DNA of 64,000 bases from Myoxocephalus aenaeus (GCA_038501785.1 JBAMJR010000006.1:3416001-3480000), one strand, 5' to 3'. Counted from the first letter of the stretch, positions 23,563 through 56,739 are shown. Notes: generated from the letters alone by a model not told the origin. Program-made: numbers and translations.

Positions 23563-25667
23563 TTATAACTGAGAATCATTTTCCATTGCTCCATTTTCAT
23601 TCAGGAGTGAAGCATCTTGGCAAAAGCTTTGATCAATCAAAGCTTTGTTTTCAGCTTTACCCATACCTAGTCTCTTCTTTAATAGCTTGTCCTCATTATT
23701 CAACTTTGTACGGATTGCAATTTTTATTTGGCTGCTTTCAACGCCGAACTTGACTGCGACATGAGCTGGAAGAAGAAGCATATTCAAATTGTGATTTCCC
23801 ATAATCAACTTCATAAATAACACAACATCTACAAAGAAGGCCTGTGTGATACAAAATGTTTTTTATCTTACCAATTAAACTTCTCAGGATCTCAGGTGGG
23901 AGTTGAGGCTTGTGGCAATCTTCTCCAGTGAAGGTGTTCCTCCGGCCCTGGAGAGAGTGTGTGGCCAATGTTTCTCTGTCGAAAAGTATCATCAGCAAAG
24001 CTGACGTGTACTTTTTGTAGTCTGCAATCTCAGCGATGCGCATATAAAGGTTTTTGGGTACTCGAAGATGCTCCGAGAGATACAAGAAATTGTGATCGTC
24101 CTGCAAGAATTTTTTTTATAAAAATGTTAGCTTTAAATACACCATCACTTTTGTGAAATTGTCAAATCCTATTAGCATTTGCTTTAAAAAATAAAATAAA
24201 TAAAAATGCGTTAAGCAGGAGCTATGAAATATTGTATCATAAGCTCTCCTATGATAACAGAATGTAAATGACTTGAGCAATCTTACCAAAATTGTTTTGT
24301 TAGAAGACATGGAATAAGAGCACTGACCTCTGGCATATTAAGTTCTTCTCTCATCTCTTCCCCGGCCTCACCCAGGAAAGAGACGGTTTCATCTTGAGAG
24401 GTCTGCGGCGCTGCTGCGGCCTCGCCTCCTTGGAGGACGTGATCCAGAGTGACTCGCAGTTCATGTGCTGTGTGCCTCATCTGCATCATGAGAGTGTTCA
24501 TCTCTGCAAAAAGTGTAAACAGAGCAAGTTTATTCATGGAGTAATAAACCGTATGAGATGGCATGTTTACAGGGCCATAGCTAGGATGTTAGCAGACGCT
24601 ATGAGTACCACCTAAGAAACACTTGACATGCCAACAGCCAAACACGTTAAAGTATTTAAGAAGAATCTAAATAGTTTTACTTTAGCTTTTTCATTCAACT
24701 GCTTATTGTCTGTTTGGTTTTTAACCTCCTTACATTGTGGACCTGATGCGTCCTCAACACTGATTTACATGTATGTAAAAATGTATCATTTACATTTTTG
24801 AATAGGTCTGGAATTTTCCACAAATATCCGAGAAAGTTTTCTGAAAGAAATTATGCAATTTGCTACGAATTTTTACTTACTAATAAACACTCAATTTAAA
24901 AACACAGATAAAGTCATATTTTTTACTGGAGATTAAATTCTCAAAATCTGCTCATATGCTCACCCGTCGACAGATGTATGTTTTGCATGCTTTGCGCTGG
25001 CTAAAAACTCGGAAGAATATTAAATTAACAGTTAACTATTTCAATTATTTCCTGAAAATTATTCAGAAATTACAAGTATGACAAATAAAGGATTACCTGT
25101 AATGTATTATTCTCTTGAGAATCAGACTTAAAGAGCCCAACATGTGATATGTCCTGCTCGGTCACATACAGTATAATCAGATTGTGTTATCTTGACAGAT
25201 ATTTATTTTTAGCATATGCATTTATAAGTCATCTTCTTCCACCCACCTTTCATCTCCCTCAGTTCTCTCTCGGCCAGAATCCTACATCTGCGTTCATATT
25301 TAAGTTGTGCCTGCAGCTGCTCAATTTTCATGAGGAGACTGATGGTGTCTGTTCTGATGTCTGGGCTTGCAATATTTTCATCATCAAAGTCAATGTTTTC
25401 ATGCTGCCAAATGAGAAGAAATCACAGAAACCACTCTTAATGTGTATTAAGGTAAACAACAGCTGTGTTTAAGCACAATTGCATGAATCAAATAGCATGT
25501 ATCACCTCGTTGTTGGGAAAAGGGGAGTAGCTTGACTCCTCAGCCAACCTGTACTTATCCTCCACTGGATCGCAGCCAAACTCCTGTGCGTCTGGGCCGA
25601 TCTTTATCATCTTGACTGGTGGTGGTGTTGTTGTTGGAGTCGCCCCTGCGTCTCTCTTGGGTGGCAT
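23563..25667 (-). CDS. BEN-domain-containing protein (five coding exons)
   Basis: Exons on the minus strand: 25667-25506 (coding part of an exon starting 25682), 25403-25247, 24503-24328, 24100-23872, 23765-23563. All junctions are GT-AG and phases close, giving 308 residues. The N-terminus is Pro/Thr-rich and basic (MPPKRDAGATP). A charged helix at about 78-125 (LLMKIEQLQAQLKYERRC) looks like a coiled coil. Residues about 170-275 form a BEN domain: LYMRIAEIADYKKYTSALLM, LATHSLQG, LPPEILRSLI, AVKFGVESSQIKIAIRTKL. BEN domains bind DNA or mediate chromatin-factor contacts, usually for repression in the nucleus. The size and order (coiled coil, then C-terminal BEN) recall BEND6, but I cannot name the orthologue. 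ATG 25667 is the first after an in-frame TGA if the 5'UTR intron is spliced; a retained-intron form could start at about 25775 with MKKFVSKF. Confidence 0.86.
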
Positions 25668-25682
25668 GGGGGTGCGAAGAAT

Positions 25683-26000
25683 CTGTGGAGAGAGTAGAGA
25701 TTTGAACAGTTGACACGCCAAGCACAAGCCTTTTCGGCACAAGATGGAGTCAAACTTTGAGACAAACTTTTTCATTCGATCGGCGTGGTTTGTCCGTCCA
25801 TTTTGGAGACAAAAATGAAAAGTTAGTTCACACCGCATCCCCCTCCCCCTTCCTCCTCAACCCCTCCTACTAGCTTCTAGATTGCCTCCAGCTGGAGACA
25901 CTGAGTGATACCAACTCTCTTTCAATACATTATCAAATACACGTGATATTTCATGCGAGACGGTTGAGATGAGGCTCACCTGGCCGGTCAGCTTTACTTC
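25683..26000 (-). other. 5'UTR intron of the BEN-domain gene
   Basis: A strong donor (GGCCAG|GTGAGC, minus strand, intron from 25979) and a strong acceptor (CTCTCTCCACAG, ending 25683) define a 297-nt intron. The upstream exon is open in frame back to a TGA near 26022 but has no ATG, so it is read as 5'UTR. Confidence 0.6.
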
Positions 26001-26021
26001 ACGGATGAACTGTAGCCACAC

Positions 26022-26564
26022 TCACAGAGGACAGAGACAGCGCAGTAAATGCAAATACTGCGTAGTAGAGGAAGTAGTAGTACTACTGCAGTAGTACAGT
26101 ACATAGATCCCGATACATTTACGGCTAATTTTCCACAGCCGCGCGAAGGTTTCCCGGTTAAATATGTGTGAAATGCTGCTCCTGTATTTATGTTTTACTG
26201 TGTGTGGTACACAGGCGTGCAATATTATTGCGTTGTGAAATTTATATTTTTACAATTATGTGCGGAACAAAGGTGCGAAAACGCACTCCCCGAGGGAAGT
26301 ATTTTACCCCTGTACAGTTTCCTGCTCATCTTAAATTCGTGATTTAACCAATGGGAATCGAGAGTTTTAACATAAGGCGGGACATTTGAAAGTATCTGTG
26401 ACGATCAGCCAATCAGCGTCTGTGTTCAACCGTGACTCCAGCTGCATGTTCGGTTGCAGTGAATCCATGTGGGTCCTATGTTGACTTGCTCGCTGAGAAA
26501 GTTGAGCAGTTTAACTATCTACAGTGAGCGTTTACGTTGAAACGCCACGCGTGCTAGTTCAACA
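26022..26564. promoter_or_regulatory. Bidirectional promoter between the BEN gene (-) and rrp9 (+)
   Basis: The two genes are head to head; this interval holds both 5' ends. CCAAT boxes stand at 26348-26352 (AACCAATGGG) and 26409-26413 (AGCCAATCAGCG), matching the NF-Y consensus. No TATA box is evident, as usual for housekeeping promoters. Start sites cannot be fixed from sequence. Confidence 0.6.
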
Positions 26565-27538
26565 ATGTCTTCGACTTTCTTTATTAAGAAAAAAGAAAAC
26601 CCCAAATTTGCCCAAAAGGGAAAAAACACAGCGGTGCTCAAACGAAAGGTACGTAAACTTAGCAAGTAAGCTAAATCGTGTACTGTTAGCTAACATGTGA
26701 TGCGACCTGATCTTACCTGCTGCTCTTACTCAGTCAGTTTCATTACAACCTTTCCATTTGCTTTCTCCTGCTTCAGGGCGATGGGGACTCGGGCGCAAAG
26801 AGTAAGCTACGAGCCAAGAAACCCAACCCCAGACACAACGAAGAGATCTCCAGCGACTCAGAAACAGAGAGGTGCTACATTTCTCATGTGCTCACTCGGG
26901 GTTATGCGTTGATGATCACTTTTATGGTCCCGTTTTGAAAGCGCATAACTAACACAGCAAGTTGTAAATGTGTGTCTTTGTTTGTTGTTGCTCAGTCCTG
27001 TCGTGCCCAGGAAAAGACAGTCAAAAGAAGAGCCTGATTATGACGAAACTCCACAGGAGAAGAAACTCAGATTAGCCAAACGCTACCTCGAACAGCTAAA
27101 GGAAGAAGGTACACTTGTATTACCCAAACAGCATAACTAAGAAATATAACATGCCATCTATGCCTGTATTTATTGTGTGGTCTGATTTCATCAGAGGAAG
27201 ATAAAGCAGAAGATGACAACTTTGAGACTGATCTGATTGCTGGAAGACTTCAAGAAGAAGTGGTGAGTGTCTTCTGTATAAAGCACAAAGTAGACAAGAG
27301 TGTGATTTCTACTAGTGTAATGACACATCCCAAACCAAATAGTTTGTGTGGCATAATGTGGGACACGTTTACAATGCTGTGGGGTAGTGTCCTGTTTCCA
27401 TTGAAAAATATGATTTAAAAACGGTCTGAGAATCACCTACGACTGGCTTCACCCAGTTATAAGAATTGCCCCAGTCTTTGTTTTAGCTGTGACTTCATTG
27501 TGACTCAAAACTTTCCCCGTTAGTCGCCGCGTATTGAC

Positions 27539-27604
<66 letters not shown>

Positions 27605-30600
27605 GTAGCATCAAACGCAGCTCCGAGATGACGACTTTCCTGCTTTTTTTTTCACAGCCTTGTATAAAAGCCAGATTTTAGGGAAGCGTTTGTCCTGCAG
27701 TGGTTTTGCTTTTGATAAATAGAGCCAATCAAAATACATGACATTATGTGGTACCGCGTGTACCACATATTGAGACAACGTCAAGGGATGATATGATGTG
27801 TGCAATCCTGCATCAAACTGGACACATGGTCACCCCAGACATGACTCCCTCACTTTTCATCACGATCCTCCACCCCCCTGTGCTTTAATTTAGTCACAAT
27901 GTAGTTTCAGTTTGATCATAAATCCCTTTTCAGTTTCCTCAACTGAATTCCGAACTAAACCTGTGTCCTTGATCTTAGACACAATTTAATTTAATACGAT
28001 TAAATATGATTTAATAGGTTAGATCAATTGCCATACACTAGTTATTGATCTTAGTGTGTGTGATGTGTTTTTTTCTTTTCTCCCTCAGCTTGAACAAAAA
28101 GGAAAGCTTCAGCGGCTTATTGCCAAAGATGTAAGTATGGACATTTACATTTCTTTAATCTCCACAGCATGTCTTTTTATGTGAACATGACTTCTATTTC
28201 CTTTGTTTTCTGTGTTTTTAGATCATGCCACCGGATGCTTCAGAGATCAGGGTGTTAAGAGGACACAAACTTCCAATTACCTGTCTGGTCATTAGCTCTG
28301 ATGAAAAGTGCATCTATTCTGCTGCCAAAGACTGCTCCATCATTAAATGTTAGTAAACTTTTCTTTTTTTTGATACTTAAGTGAAGTATGTCTGAAAACT
28401 GAACGAGGATAAATGAAGTTGTCTTGTTTCTGAGGCTAATATGGCGGACTCAATTCAATATGTTTCTTATTTATTCAGGGGATGTTGCGAGTGGAAAGAA
28501 ACTGCACACAATACCTGGTGGAAGGAAAGGTACAGAGGATCGGCATGTTGGACACACAGCCCACATCTTGTGTATGGCTATTTCTTCAGATGGAAAATAC
28601 TTGGTGAGTAGTACTCTCTCAGCATATCCTGCTTTTGCCAGCAGTTTGCCGATGTGCGACTTGATGTTTTAAGAATTTCTCCACATCTTTCAGGCCACTG
28701 GAGATGTGAACAGACTGATCATGATCTGGGAGGCAGAAACGCTTAAACATCTCTATAAGTTCACGGGACACAAAGGCCCTGTGTCGGTACGTTCTGCCTC
28801 TTTCTCTCTTTTACATGGAATACAACATTATTTCCATCTTACCAGTCGTGTAGATACTGTCGCTCCGAGGTCCTCCTGTGAAACGCATCAAATGTATTTT
28901 TCCTTCTCAGGGTCTTTCATTCAGGAGGGGAACTCATGATCTGTACAGCGCCTCTCACGATCGCTCAGTAAAGGTGTGGAATGTGGACGAGAACGCATAT
29001 GTTGAAACTCTGTGAGTAACTAAACAGAAAACAGTTTTATCTCGCTGCCAAAACACTGAAATTTGTCTTGAAAGTTTTACCTTAACTGTCATTGTGATTC
29101 TCTGTAGCTTTGGGCATCAGGACGCTATAACAGGACTGGACAGCCTGAGCCGCGAGCTCTGTGTGACGGCTGGAGGAAGGGACCGCTCGGTGAGGGTGTG
29201 GAAGATAGCCGAGGAATCTCAGCTGGTGTTCCACGGCCACGAGTGAGTCCGTCCATCTTTCCTGTGTGGTTTTCTCTGTTTGCACCTTTTTAGATTTCAG
29301 ATGCGTTTTGTCTTTTGATCAGAACCGTATAAAAACATAGTTTAAAGTATTACTTTTCCAAGGTTAAAGCCTCTTAATGGAAAGTAGCAAACGCACACAG
29401 CTCCAACTTTAATAGTATATCAGATACACAATAGTTGCACGGATTAAATCAGGACTGAATGAAACTTTTATTGGCCAGAGGGCAATTTGCTTTGCACAAA
29501 GAGCATAAACGAAGAAAGAGATGCATATCAAGAGAACGCTAACAACCATGTATGACGGCACATAATAAAACAAAGCATGAGCATCATAAGCTTGCTCATG
29601 CTTATAGCTTGGGAAATCGAAACGGGGCCAAGTTCAATAAAGTTTAGAGGATTACTATTTCAAATCAGAAAAATATACCACAATCAAGACTTTGAACAAT
29701 AGTATTGCAAAATTAGTTTTATATAGGAGAGTAATTACCATCCACAAGAGTAAAGTAAGGGTAGAATCCGTATTTACTGCAGTAATCAACAGCTGGTATA
29801 GTGGCTCGCTTCATTGGCAGTAAAATGAGCATTATTGAGTCTGTTATATAAACCCTCTATATAACAGACTCAATAGTGCTCATAGTGAATGAGTTGACTG
29901 GCGATTTTGGACAAAACTAGTTTCAGTTACCTCTGACAGTAGTGGTTGCTACTAGCAACAGGACACTCCACGGAGCTCTCAGAAAGACGAGTACCATCAT
30001 CTGTCACTTTGTCACTATATTCTGTCGTCCTACAGGGGTTCAATCGATTGCATCCAGCTCATCAACGAGGAGCACATGATAACGGGAGCCGATGACGGGT
30101 AAGACGGACGCAGCTCTTTACGGTCACGTTGTCTTGAGCTTCACAGCGTCGTTTCAGATTCATTCATTCATGGTTCTCCTCTGTGTTCTCTGTACGACCT
30201 CAGCTCCGTGTCTCTGTGGAGCGTCAACAAGAAGAGGCCTCTCAGCACGGTGAAAAAGGCTCACGGTTGCCATGGCGACGCGGGGCTGGAACAGCCTCAT
30301 TGGGTCTCTTCAGTAGCGGCGCTGCACAACTCGGATACTGTCGCCTCAGGTGCCTTTGGCTGTGAGAGTCCAGCTTTCTATTATCACACATACATTTACT
30401 TTATTGTGCACATGATGCATTAAATTAAACCTGTTTCACAGTTGTCTTTTATGAATGCAAATAAAATGAAAAACCATGTTCTTGAGTAAGTGCCCGACAC
30501 ACTTATGAGTAGAACAGTTGATGCATTTGTGTTCATCTCAGCTGCTCTTCAGATGTTCTGTTGTCTGCAGCGATGTAAAGTTACGACTGTTCTCCTCTAC

Positions 30601-31580
30601 AGGTTCACACAACTCACATGTGCAGGTGTGGAAATGTGGCCAGTATTACCGCGGACTGGAGCCTCTTTTCAGTGTACCAGTGGTAAGCTCTTTCTTTGTC
30701 CTCTCTTTTGGAAATGGTCACGTTTACATAAGATGTGTTTTAGTAAAGTACACATAATTTACATTGCATTCCTGTCAGCTACAATGGCCGTCTTAAAACA
30801 TTGTGTCTCTGCTCGGCTTTCTCTCTCAGGCTGGTTTCGTCAACAGTCTGAAGTTTTCGAGCTCTGGTCAGTTCTTGGTGGCAGGAGTTGGACAGGAGCA
30901 CAGGTAACTAAGGCCGGTTCAGGTTCAGTGGAAGAAATGTCCACTAGATGGGAGTGTGCAACCCTCTCTCATCCTCTGGCCCAGTGACTGTAGCTTGAGA
31001 TGACATTAGTTGATTGAAAGGAGCTCAACAGTTACTTTCATTGGGAAATGCATTTTTAAATGTCCAGAAAAATAAGTGTAATATTATGATGCAACGTGGA
31101 TAATTCGAAAAACTGCCACATACCACCGTAGATGCGGTTTAATTTAATTTGCCGATTTTTAATAAAGAACTTTGATTACAACCACAACTGACGATCTGAA
31201 CTCAACCTGAAGGCTAAAATGTCTCCGGTCATAACCAGCCTCATCAGCCCGAGTCGAGGCTTCATCTAAACTCGACAGTTCGAATCAATGTCTGTGATCA
31301 GATCAGAGTTTAAGATGCCCCCCCCCCACACACATTTCAAATACTACGTGGCATTTGTTCTGATTTCAATGTCTGACACTGATTCACTTGTTCCACAAAG
31401 GTTTGAGTTGCTGCTATCTGGATGATGTCTGTTTGTATCTGCTACCTCTGACTCTAAGTTTGTTTGGTTTTCTGCAGGTTGGGACGATGGTGGAGAATAA
31501 AAGAGGCCAAGAATGCAATCTATATTATTCCTCTTAAAAGGAAACCAACAAATCCAGAGGAAGTCCAGATACCTGAATAG
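26565..31580 (+). CDS. rrp9: U3 small nucleolar RNA-interacting protein 2 (RRP9 / U3-55K)
   Basis: WD40 protein of the U3 snoRNP, needed for the early cleavages that release 18S rRNA in the nucleolus. Fifteen coding exons: 26565-26648, 26777-26871, 26996-27108, 27195-27262, 28089-28130, 28222-28348, 28479-28603, 28694-28786, 28911-29011, 29108-29242, 30036-30098, 30204-30349, 30603-30682, 30830-30903, 31478-31580. All have GT-AG borders and consistent phases; total 482 residues against 475 in human. Start context CAACAATGT. The N-terminus is Lys-rich with SSDSETE, a nuclear/nucleolar signal plus acidic patch; QEKKLRLAKRYLEQLKEE is a family block. WD40 blades from about residue 139: RVLRGHKLPITCLV, SAAKDCSIIKW, MAISSDGKYLATG, FRRGTHDLYSASHDRSVKVW, TLFGHQDAITGLD, TAGGRDRSVRVWKI, GADDGSVSLW, SLKFSSSGQFLVAGVGQEHR. 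The C-terminus LGRWWRIKEAKN is conserved. No disruption seen. Confidence 0.97.
27541..27603. repeat. (GT)n(GC)n microsatellite in rrp9 intron 4
   Basis: GT run 27541-27593 passing into alternating CG to 27603; a sequence type prone to Z-DNA. Confidence 0.97.
29243..30035 (+). other. rrp9 intron 10
   Basis: Longest non-coding gap but one in rrp9 (793 nt). It contains an inverted repeat around 29832-29875 in which TATTGAGTCTGTTATATA pairs with TATATAACAGACTCAATA. No exon seen. Confidence 0.6.
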
Positions 31581-31607
31581 TGGACTGTTAAGTGTCTTAT
31601 TTTGTAA

Positions 31608-31613
31608 ATTAAA
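31608..31613 (+). terminator. rrp9 poly(A) signal (ATTAAA variant)
   Basis: ATTAAA lies 28 nt after the TAG stop, implying a very short 3'UTR. It is the common variant hexamer; no AATAAA lies closer. Confidence 0.5.
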
Positions 31614-33403
31614 GGTTTATAAATGGCCTGTGTATTATGTTATCATTGTTTTTCCTCTTTCCATTTTTTATTTTTGTTCGGAAGAAATTGAATTGTTAAA
31701 ACCCCAAGAGTGATTTGTTTATTTTAGGTTGTGAAAAAGCTGTAACTCTTTAGTGACGGAGTCGGCAGCGTGGGCCAGGTGAGCCGAGTCTGACACGGGC
31801 CACCAGGAGAAAAGGCTGTATTGTAGGAGTCATCCTGTCCGAGCTGACCAAGACTATTTTTTTATTTAAAGAATTCTGCTGAAAGTTTCTGTCAAATTGT
31901 CTGCTGGTAAAAGTTAAAATCACTTGAATAAAAAAAAAAAAGTACAACAATGGGTTAACATCGTCATGGTAACTGCTTCTGTGTAGGATTGTCAGCTTGT
32001 CAGATTCAAAAAATTTAATTACAAATGACTACAGGAGCTTATTTTATTTCTGTTAAACGACCTGCAGAACAATTTAGATCGTGTAAAAATTAATATTAAC
32101 ATTTGCATTCGAAGGAATGTGACGAGCAGTACAGTTATAGTTTGACTGAAAATGGTCTCTTACATTTGTTGACTAAATATAAAGAAACTGAAATCCTGTT
32201 ATTGGAAGTAGTGAAAGATTAGCGTCACCCAGCTGACCGTTTCATTAGAGGCCATGATTAACATGAAGCCGGTTTCATTTCGCACTTTCTTCTACATTCC
32301 AGCAGGTGTCCCCTTCGACTTTGGGAGGAGTGTTACTGTCCTTTTCACTGGTACATCATTGTCCTGTTACTGTAAATGTATATATTCAATTGTTTGTACA
32401 TGTTTGGAGGGAATGACATTTCTACCACATCCACCTTGACGGTTAAACATTTTGACAATGAGCTTTCACTTGGTAATTAAAGTCCCTCCTGGATGGGCTG
32501 CAGGTTTACTTGCATTGAGGTACATTTAACCCGTAAAAACAGTCGGTATAAAAGATGAAAATGTGGGTGAATAGAAGTCTGTAATACTTAAATGCGGCAC
32601 CCGTTGAAGAAAATACAATAACTCAAACTTAACATCTTCAGCCGTTTTATTTATATATTTTAATTTACTAATTGGAAGCAATACTATAAGTGGATTCAAC
32701 TGAAGACATTTTAAAGGAAGTTAATTTGGTTTTGAAGGAGAGAAATCAAAAGCTGTTGTCTCTGAATAAACTGCATTTAGTTTGATAAGTGTCAAGAATT
32801 GCATGAGTGAACCCAAACAAAATGGTGTTTAATCTTTTAATATATAAAAAACATTGTATTTCCATAAACGACAGGAAAGCACACACTGTTATACCAGTCT
32901 ACAATAACACACCTCCTTTATATTGTCTATTTGCCTACTTTTCATCACGTTCACAAAGGTTAGTCACATATTTTGTAGAACAGAAGGACTAAATGTATTT
33001 CATAGCTTTTTTTTATCAATGTCTACAACATTTGGATATATTCACAGCACTTTAAGGACGAGATAAGAACAGCCTTTTGTTTTGTATAACACTATTGCTT
33101 CACAACCAACCATTTGACAAGACTCTTTAGGACAAGGCACGGTGCATTTAATCACATCTACATCTGTCAACCAAGGAGATCACAGAATAATAAATCTATA
33201 CAAAAAGGCTTTACAATTGATACATACTGCTCGCTGTAGAAACATCGTTTAGCTTTCACAGTTAAGAATGAGCCTTGCCGCTGTCAGTCTACCAGACAGA
33301 GTTATCTCTCTGTAGCATGTGGGATGGCATGGGGGCTCTATTTGATGGACCGGTGAGTAATGATGGGATGGTCTCTTGTGCTGGGAGAAGAAGAAGCTTT
33401 TTT
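31614..33403. other. Spacer between rrp9 (+) and grm2 (-), tail to tail
   Basis: About 1.8 kb with no supported coding exon. The portion near 33403 is presumably grm2 3'UTR. A minus-strand AATAAA at 32645-32650 (TTTATT on +) is one candidate poly(A) signal for grm2. Confidence 0.45.
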
Positions 33404-52863
<19,460 letters not shown>

Positions 52864-52981
52864 GGCAGGATCAGGTAGCAGGGTTCAGCTGGTGGACGTA
52901 GAGAGGAGCAGAGGTTCACAGAGTCTGGAGGCCGATTGCTGTCGAGTCTTCTCTCAGTGGGTGCAGCATGTTTGATATTTC

Positions 52982-55900
52982 CTGAGTGAATGAAAGGAAA
53001 CACTAATTACCCAGTTAATCAAGCATGAAGTGCATTTGACAAATATATCCATCCATCCATCCATCTCTCTATCTGTCTATCTATCTTTTCAGGTTTAACA
53101 GCATCCATGGGCAAAACATAAATACATTTAAATGAATGAAGAATTAAACAGAGCTACAAAACCGAATAATAACATGACTGTACGTCTCAAAATGTCCATT
53201 ACTGGCGCCCACTAACAGCAACTTTTTTTTAGCCTTTTTGTCAAAAAATCTCAATAGTGCCGTTACCCTTTCAGAGTTTCGCCCACAGGTTTATTCAAAC
53301 ACATGAAACAGTCACCCCAAGGCATAAAGCGGTATAAAAGCAGCCAGTTTATATCGAAACTTTCTTTGCAAGTGGTTTATTACTGTTTTCTTATCGATTT
53401 TTGCCTCTTTTTTTTCAGCCTAATGTGATCTATAGAAATGTTACAGACGGATAATGCTATTGCAGTATAGGACCGTATAAACCTCGGACTCAGACTGTGT
53501 TGTCAGGAGGCTGAAATTAGGCTTATGAGTTTCTTTTTTAAGTGAAACTGTTCTACTCAGACAGGCGCTCTGTGCAGTGTGAAATATAATCACTGAAAGA
53601 CAAAGTCTGCCTGGTGACCACATCAAACATTTATAAATATTTAAGGCACTTCTCAAGTGAAGCATAATTTCCAAGCTCACAACCGAGATATCACATAGAT
53701 GGCGGTTCTCCTCAATGGCTGGGGTTGCCATGGAAACATGGTGGGTAAAAAAATAAAAAAGGGTTGGACTGCAGCGAAGTGGGCAGCAAGACATGTATGC
53801 TAATAAAGATTCCTATCGTGTGGAGGTTACAGGTCTAGGCCTCACCAGGAGCTGTTATGATGTCTGATTAGGGAGGTGGGCAGCTTCAATCACAGCGCTC
53901 CCGGAGAGGGAAAACCAATCCTGTTTCTTTCAAACGCAATCGTTCATCACATTCATCAAACACACAAGCTCAGCAAACAGATTGATTCAAACTGTCTTTA
54001 GAGACAATAGACTTTTAATGACTCGTCACTTAAAGCATGTTCGGGACTATCATTAACGTTGTTTTCTTGTAGAATATACAAGTTACACTATTTGAAAGTC
54101 ACAAGAATGCAAAGAAAATGACACATGAAATCTGTGTGTTTTCAACTTTTTAACATCCAAGTTCAGATTTTACGCTGGTAACAGAGCTGTAGTTTGGATT
54201 TTATTAATCCCCTATTAATCAACAAACAGCGGCTATCTTATTAGTGACGTCTTATAATGTGCCACAAAGTGTTGCCACTGACATTGTAACATTACATACA
54301 AATGTGTCACTTGTAGACCCCCCCCTCCCTTCCTTCCTTATAAATATTACATCAGGTTGTGGGTGGGAAACCTTATGGTGCAATGATGAATCCACGATGC
54401 TCCATCCAGCGGAGAGGATTACATGCTGTAATGTGTGAACTCATAATGTAAAATGAGTTTTAGACCTGATGTGTGTCTTGGACAGTATTGGGGCAGGTGT
54501 TTGATCGTGTTAGCCCACATTTTGCCCTATTATTAGAACCAAGGTGAGGAAGTAACTTGAAGAGTTCAATATTAAGAGTCTAATTGTTCCTCCGTGCTGT
54601 CTGCTGGAGCAGATGGGGGCTTATAGTCGCAAAGACTTGGTCACAGTTTGAGTTAATGGTGCAATAAGGAACAGCCAATTAGGCAAGGCTGTGCAAACTA
54701 GTGAAGCTGGTGGTCCAGGAGAATCTCTCAGGACCGTTAAGGTCTGAAGTGGACATGAAATACAGCTATCGTATTTCCTCCCAATATTTGAAAAACACTT
54801 ATTAAACGGGAGCAGTGATATCCGCTCACATCAGGCTCTGCTTAGTTGCAAAGTAGCTCCTATCGGGCCTCGATCACATCATTAAAACCATCTTGATGTA
54901 GAAACGGCTGTCACGCTCACACTCAGCCACTGAGAGAGCCTCTCGCTCCCCAGATGTCTGAGCACGATATTCCCACTGAAAAGCAAGTTCAAAAAGAAAA
55001 AGCAGTCAGCTTTGAACCGTCAGCTAATGCATTGCAGCTCCCGCATGGGACAGAGAGGATTTCGCCAACAAGATGGTTTGAGAATACCTTTCCGTATTGT
55101 CTTATCCAAATATAACTAATGTGTAATGTATGACTCACTGCAGAGGGGCTTTCAATGGCGGTGATTGCCACATACAACTGTATTATGTTTACAATGCTTT
55201 TCATGTGGGGGGGCACTAATCACCTGTTTGTTATCGTTAACAAAATCCATTATGATAGTGCAGAAATCAATCTATTTGGTGTATTATTTATTACTATGAT
55301 TTACGATAACGTTATTAATTATCCTTTCAGTAACATCCCCTCAAGCATTTAGGCTTTCCCCTCAGGTTTGTTTGGCACATAGCCATTTGTTGAATACTTG
55401 ATTGTACATGACATTTAATTTAGTGTCCAATCCACTACACGTGAATGATGAAGCCTGTTGTAATAACAGCTTAAACACAGCACTCGTCCCATGAGATGTA
55501 TCTAAAATGTGGCTTTCCAATATTTACGTAATTAACACTGATAGGATGATAATTTATGGCTGTAGTATTTTTTGTGCTCATTATGGCGAACTGCGCAAAA
55601 TGGATTATGGACAAAATCTCATCCATTTCCCCATGATTTTCTTTTTGTGGAATATGACACAACATATTTTCACATTATCCAGCTATGCAGTGAGAAGACC
55701 TCTGTGCCATTTAACATTGTGAATATGAATGATCCTCTGAAGGAGTGGAACTAGCTGTTACCTATATTAATGCTGATAAAATACAAAAAGAAGAAGAGAA
55801 AAACAGCGGTAACCATAATCCCACTAATGATTGTCATCACTTTATCATCTCCAGTGGGGACACAGTTTATCCCTCCACCTGGACTTGTCAGCTGAAGGAA

Positions 55901-56739
55901 TTAGGATCCCTCCGTGGGGGCCAGCAGACGGTTAGATTGTAAATTTGAACATAGATCAAGTGCATCATTTCATCAAAATAGCACAGGGGAAATCAGTCAG
56001 CCTGTTTATCTCTCTGAAACTAGAGGATTTTATTGTGATAATATCTCACCTGGATGGTTATGAGGACACGTAATGTGTCTAAATCTCATACTGAGACAAA
56101 GTGCAGATGTGAGAGTGAGACTGGCCACAACAGGTTGCCTGACTGTTGGTGGCACCATCTGATAATAACATGATAATCACATGCATGCGGACATGGTGGT
56201 GGTGTTACAGTAATCTTTAACCAATAGATCACTGTTCTCTTGCATTTGAGAGAAATTCCATGACTCTTGCCAACTGAAAACAATCAGTTACTCTCACAGC
56301 AGGGCTCACACACATTGTTTAGGAAGCTGTCTAAAAACAAAAGCTCGAGAACAGCAAGTGCGATATTAGAATATAAATGACATTTTTAGTGGAGACAATT
56401 GTGACTGTGCTGAATAGTCTCTGTGTCCTTTGCATATTTATCCCAACATATCCGCAGACACACTCAGGTGTTGGATGGTCTAATTATAAAGTGTGAGGCT
56501 CCACACTGTGAGAGCAAGTTATAGCAAGTGATGTTGAGACATGGAGAAAATGTCATCAACTGGTCTGGATGTAATGGCAGTTAAGATGGTTGAGGGATAC
56601 CTGATCAAATCAAAAATACAAGAGCACCTCGGACAGTAAAATGCAGAGACAAGTTATTTCCATGACAGAATATATCAGCCAGGTGGGGAAAAACACACCA
56701 TTGTGTTAAAGTCAAAGACATCAGGGGCTCGTTTCTTAC
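52982..56739 (-). other. Probable grm2 5'UTR intron
   Basis: No coding exon supported. Bounded by a good acceptor (52982) and a strong donor AACCAG|GTAAGA (56739). Contains an (ATCC)n run near 53047. Inferred from splice signals only. Confidence 0.45.

Noticed and set aside
25684..25838. N-terminal extension of the BEN protein (MKKFVSKFDSILCRKG...)
   Set aside because: Would require retaining an intron with a strong donor and acceptor; the start context is weak. Kept only as an alternative form.
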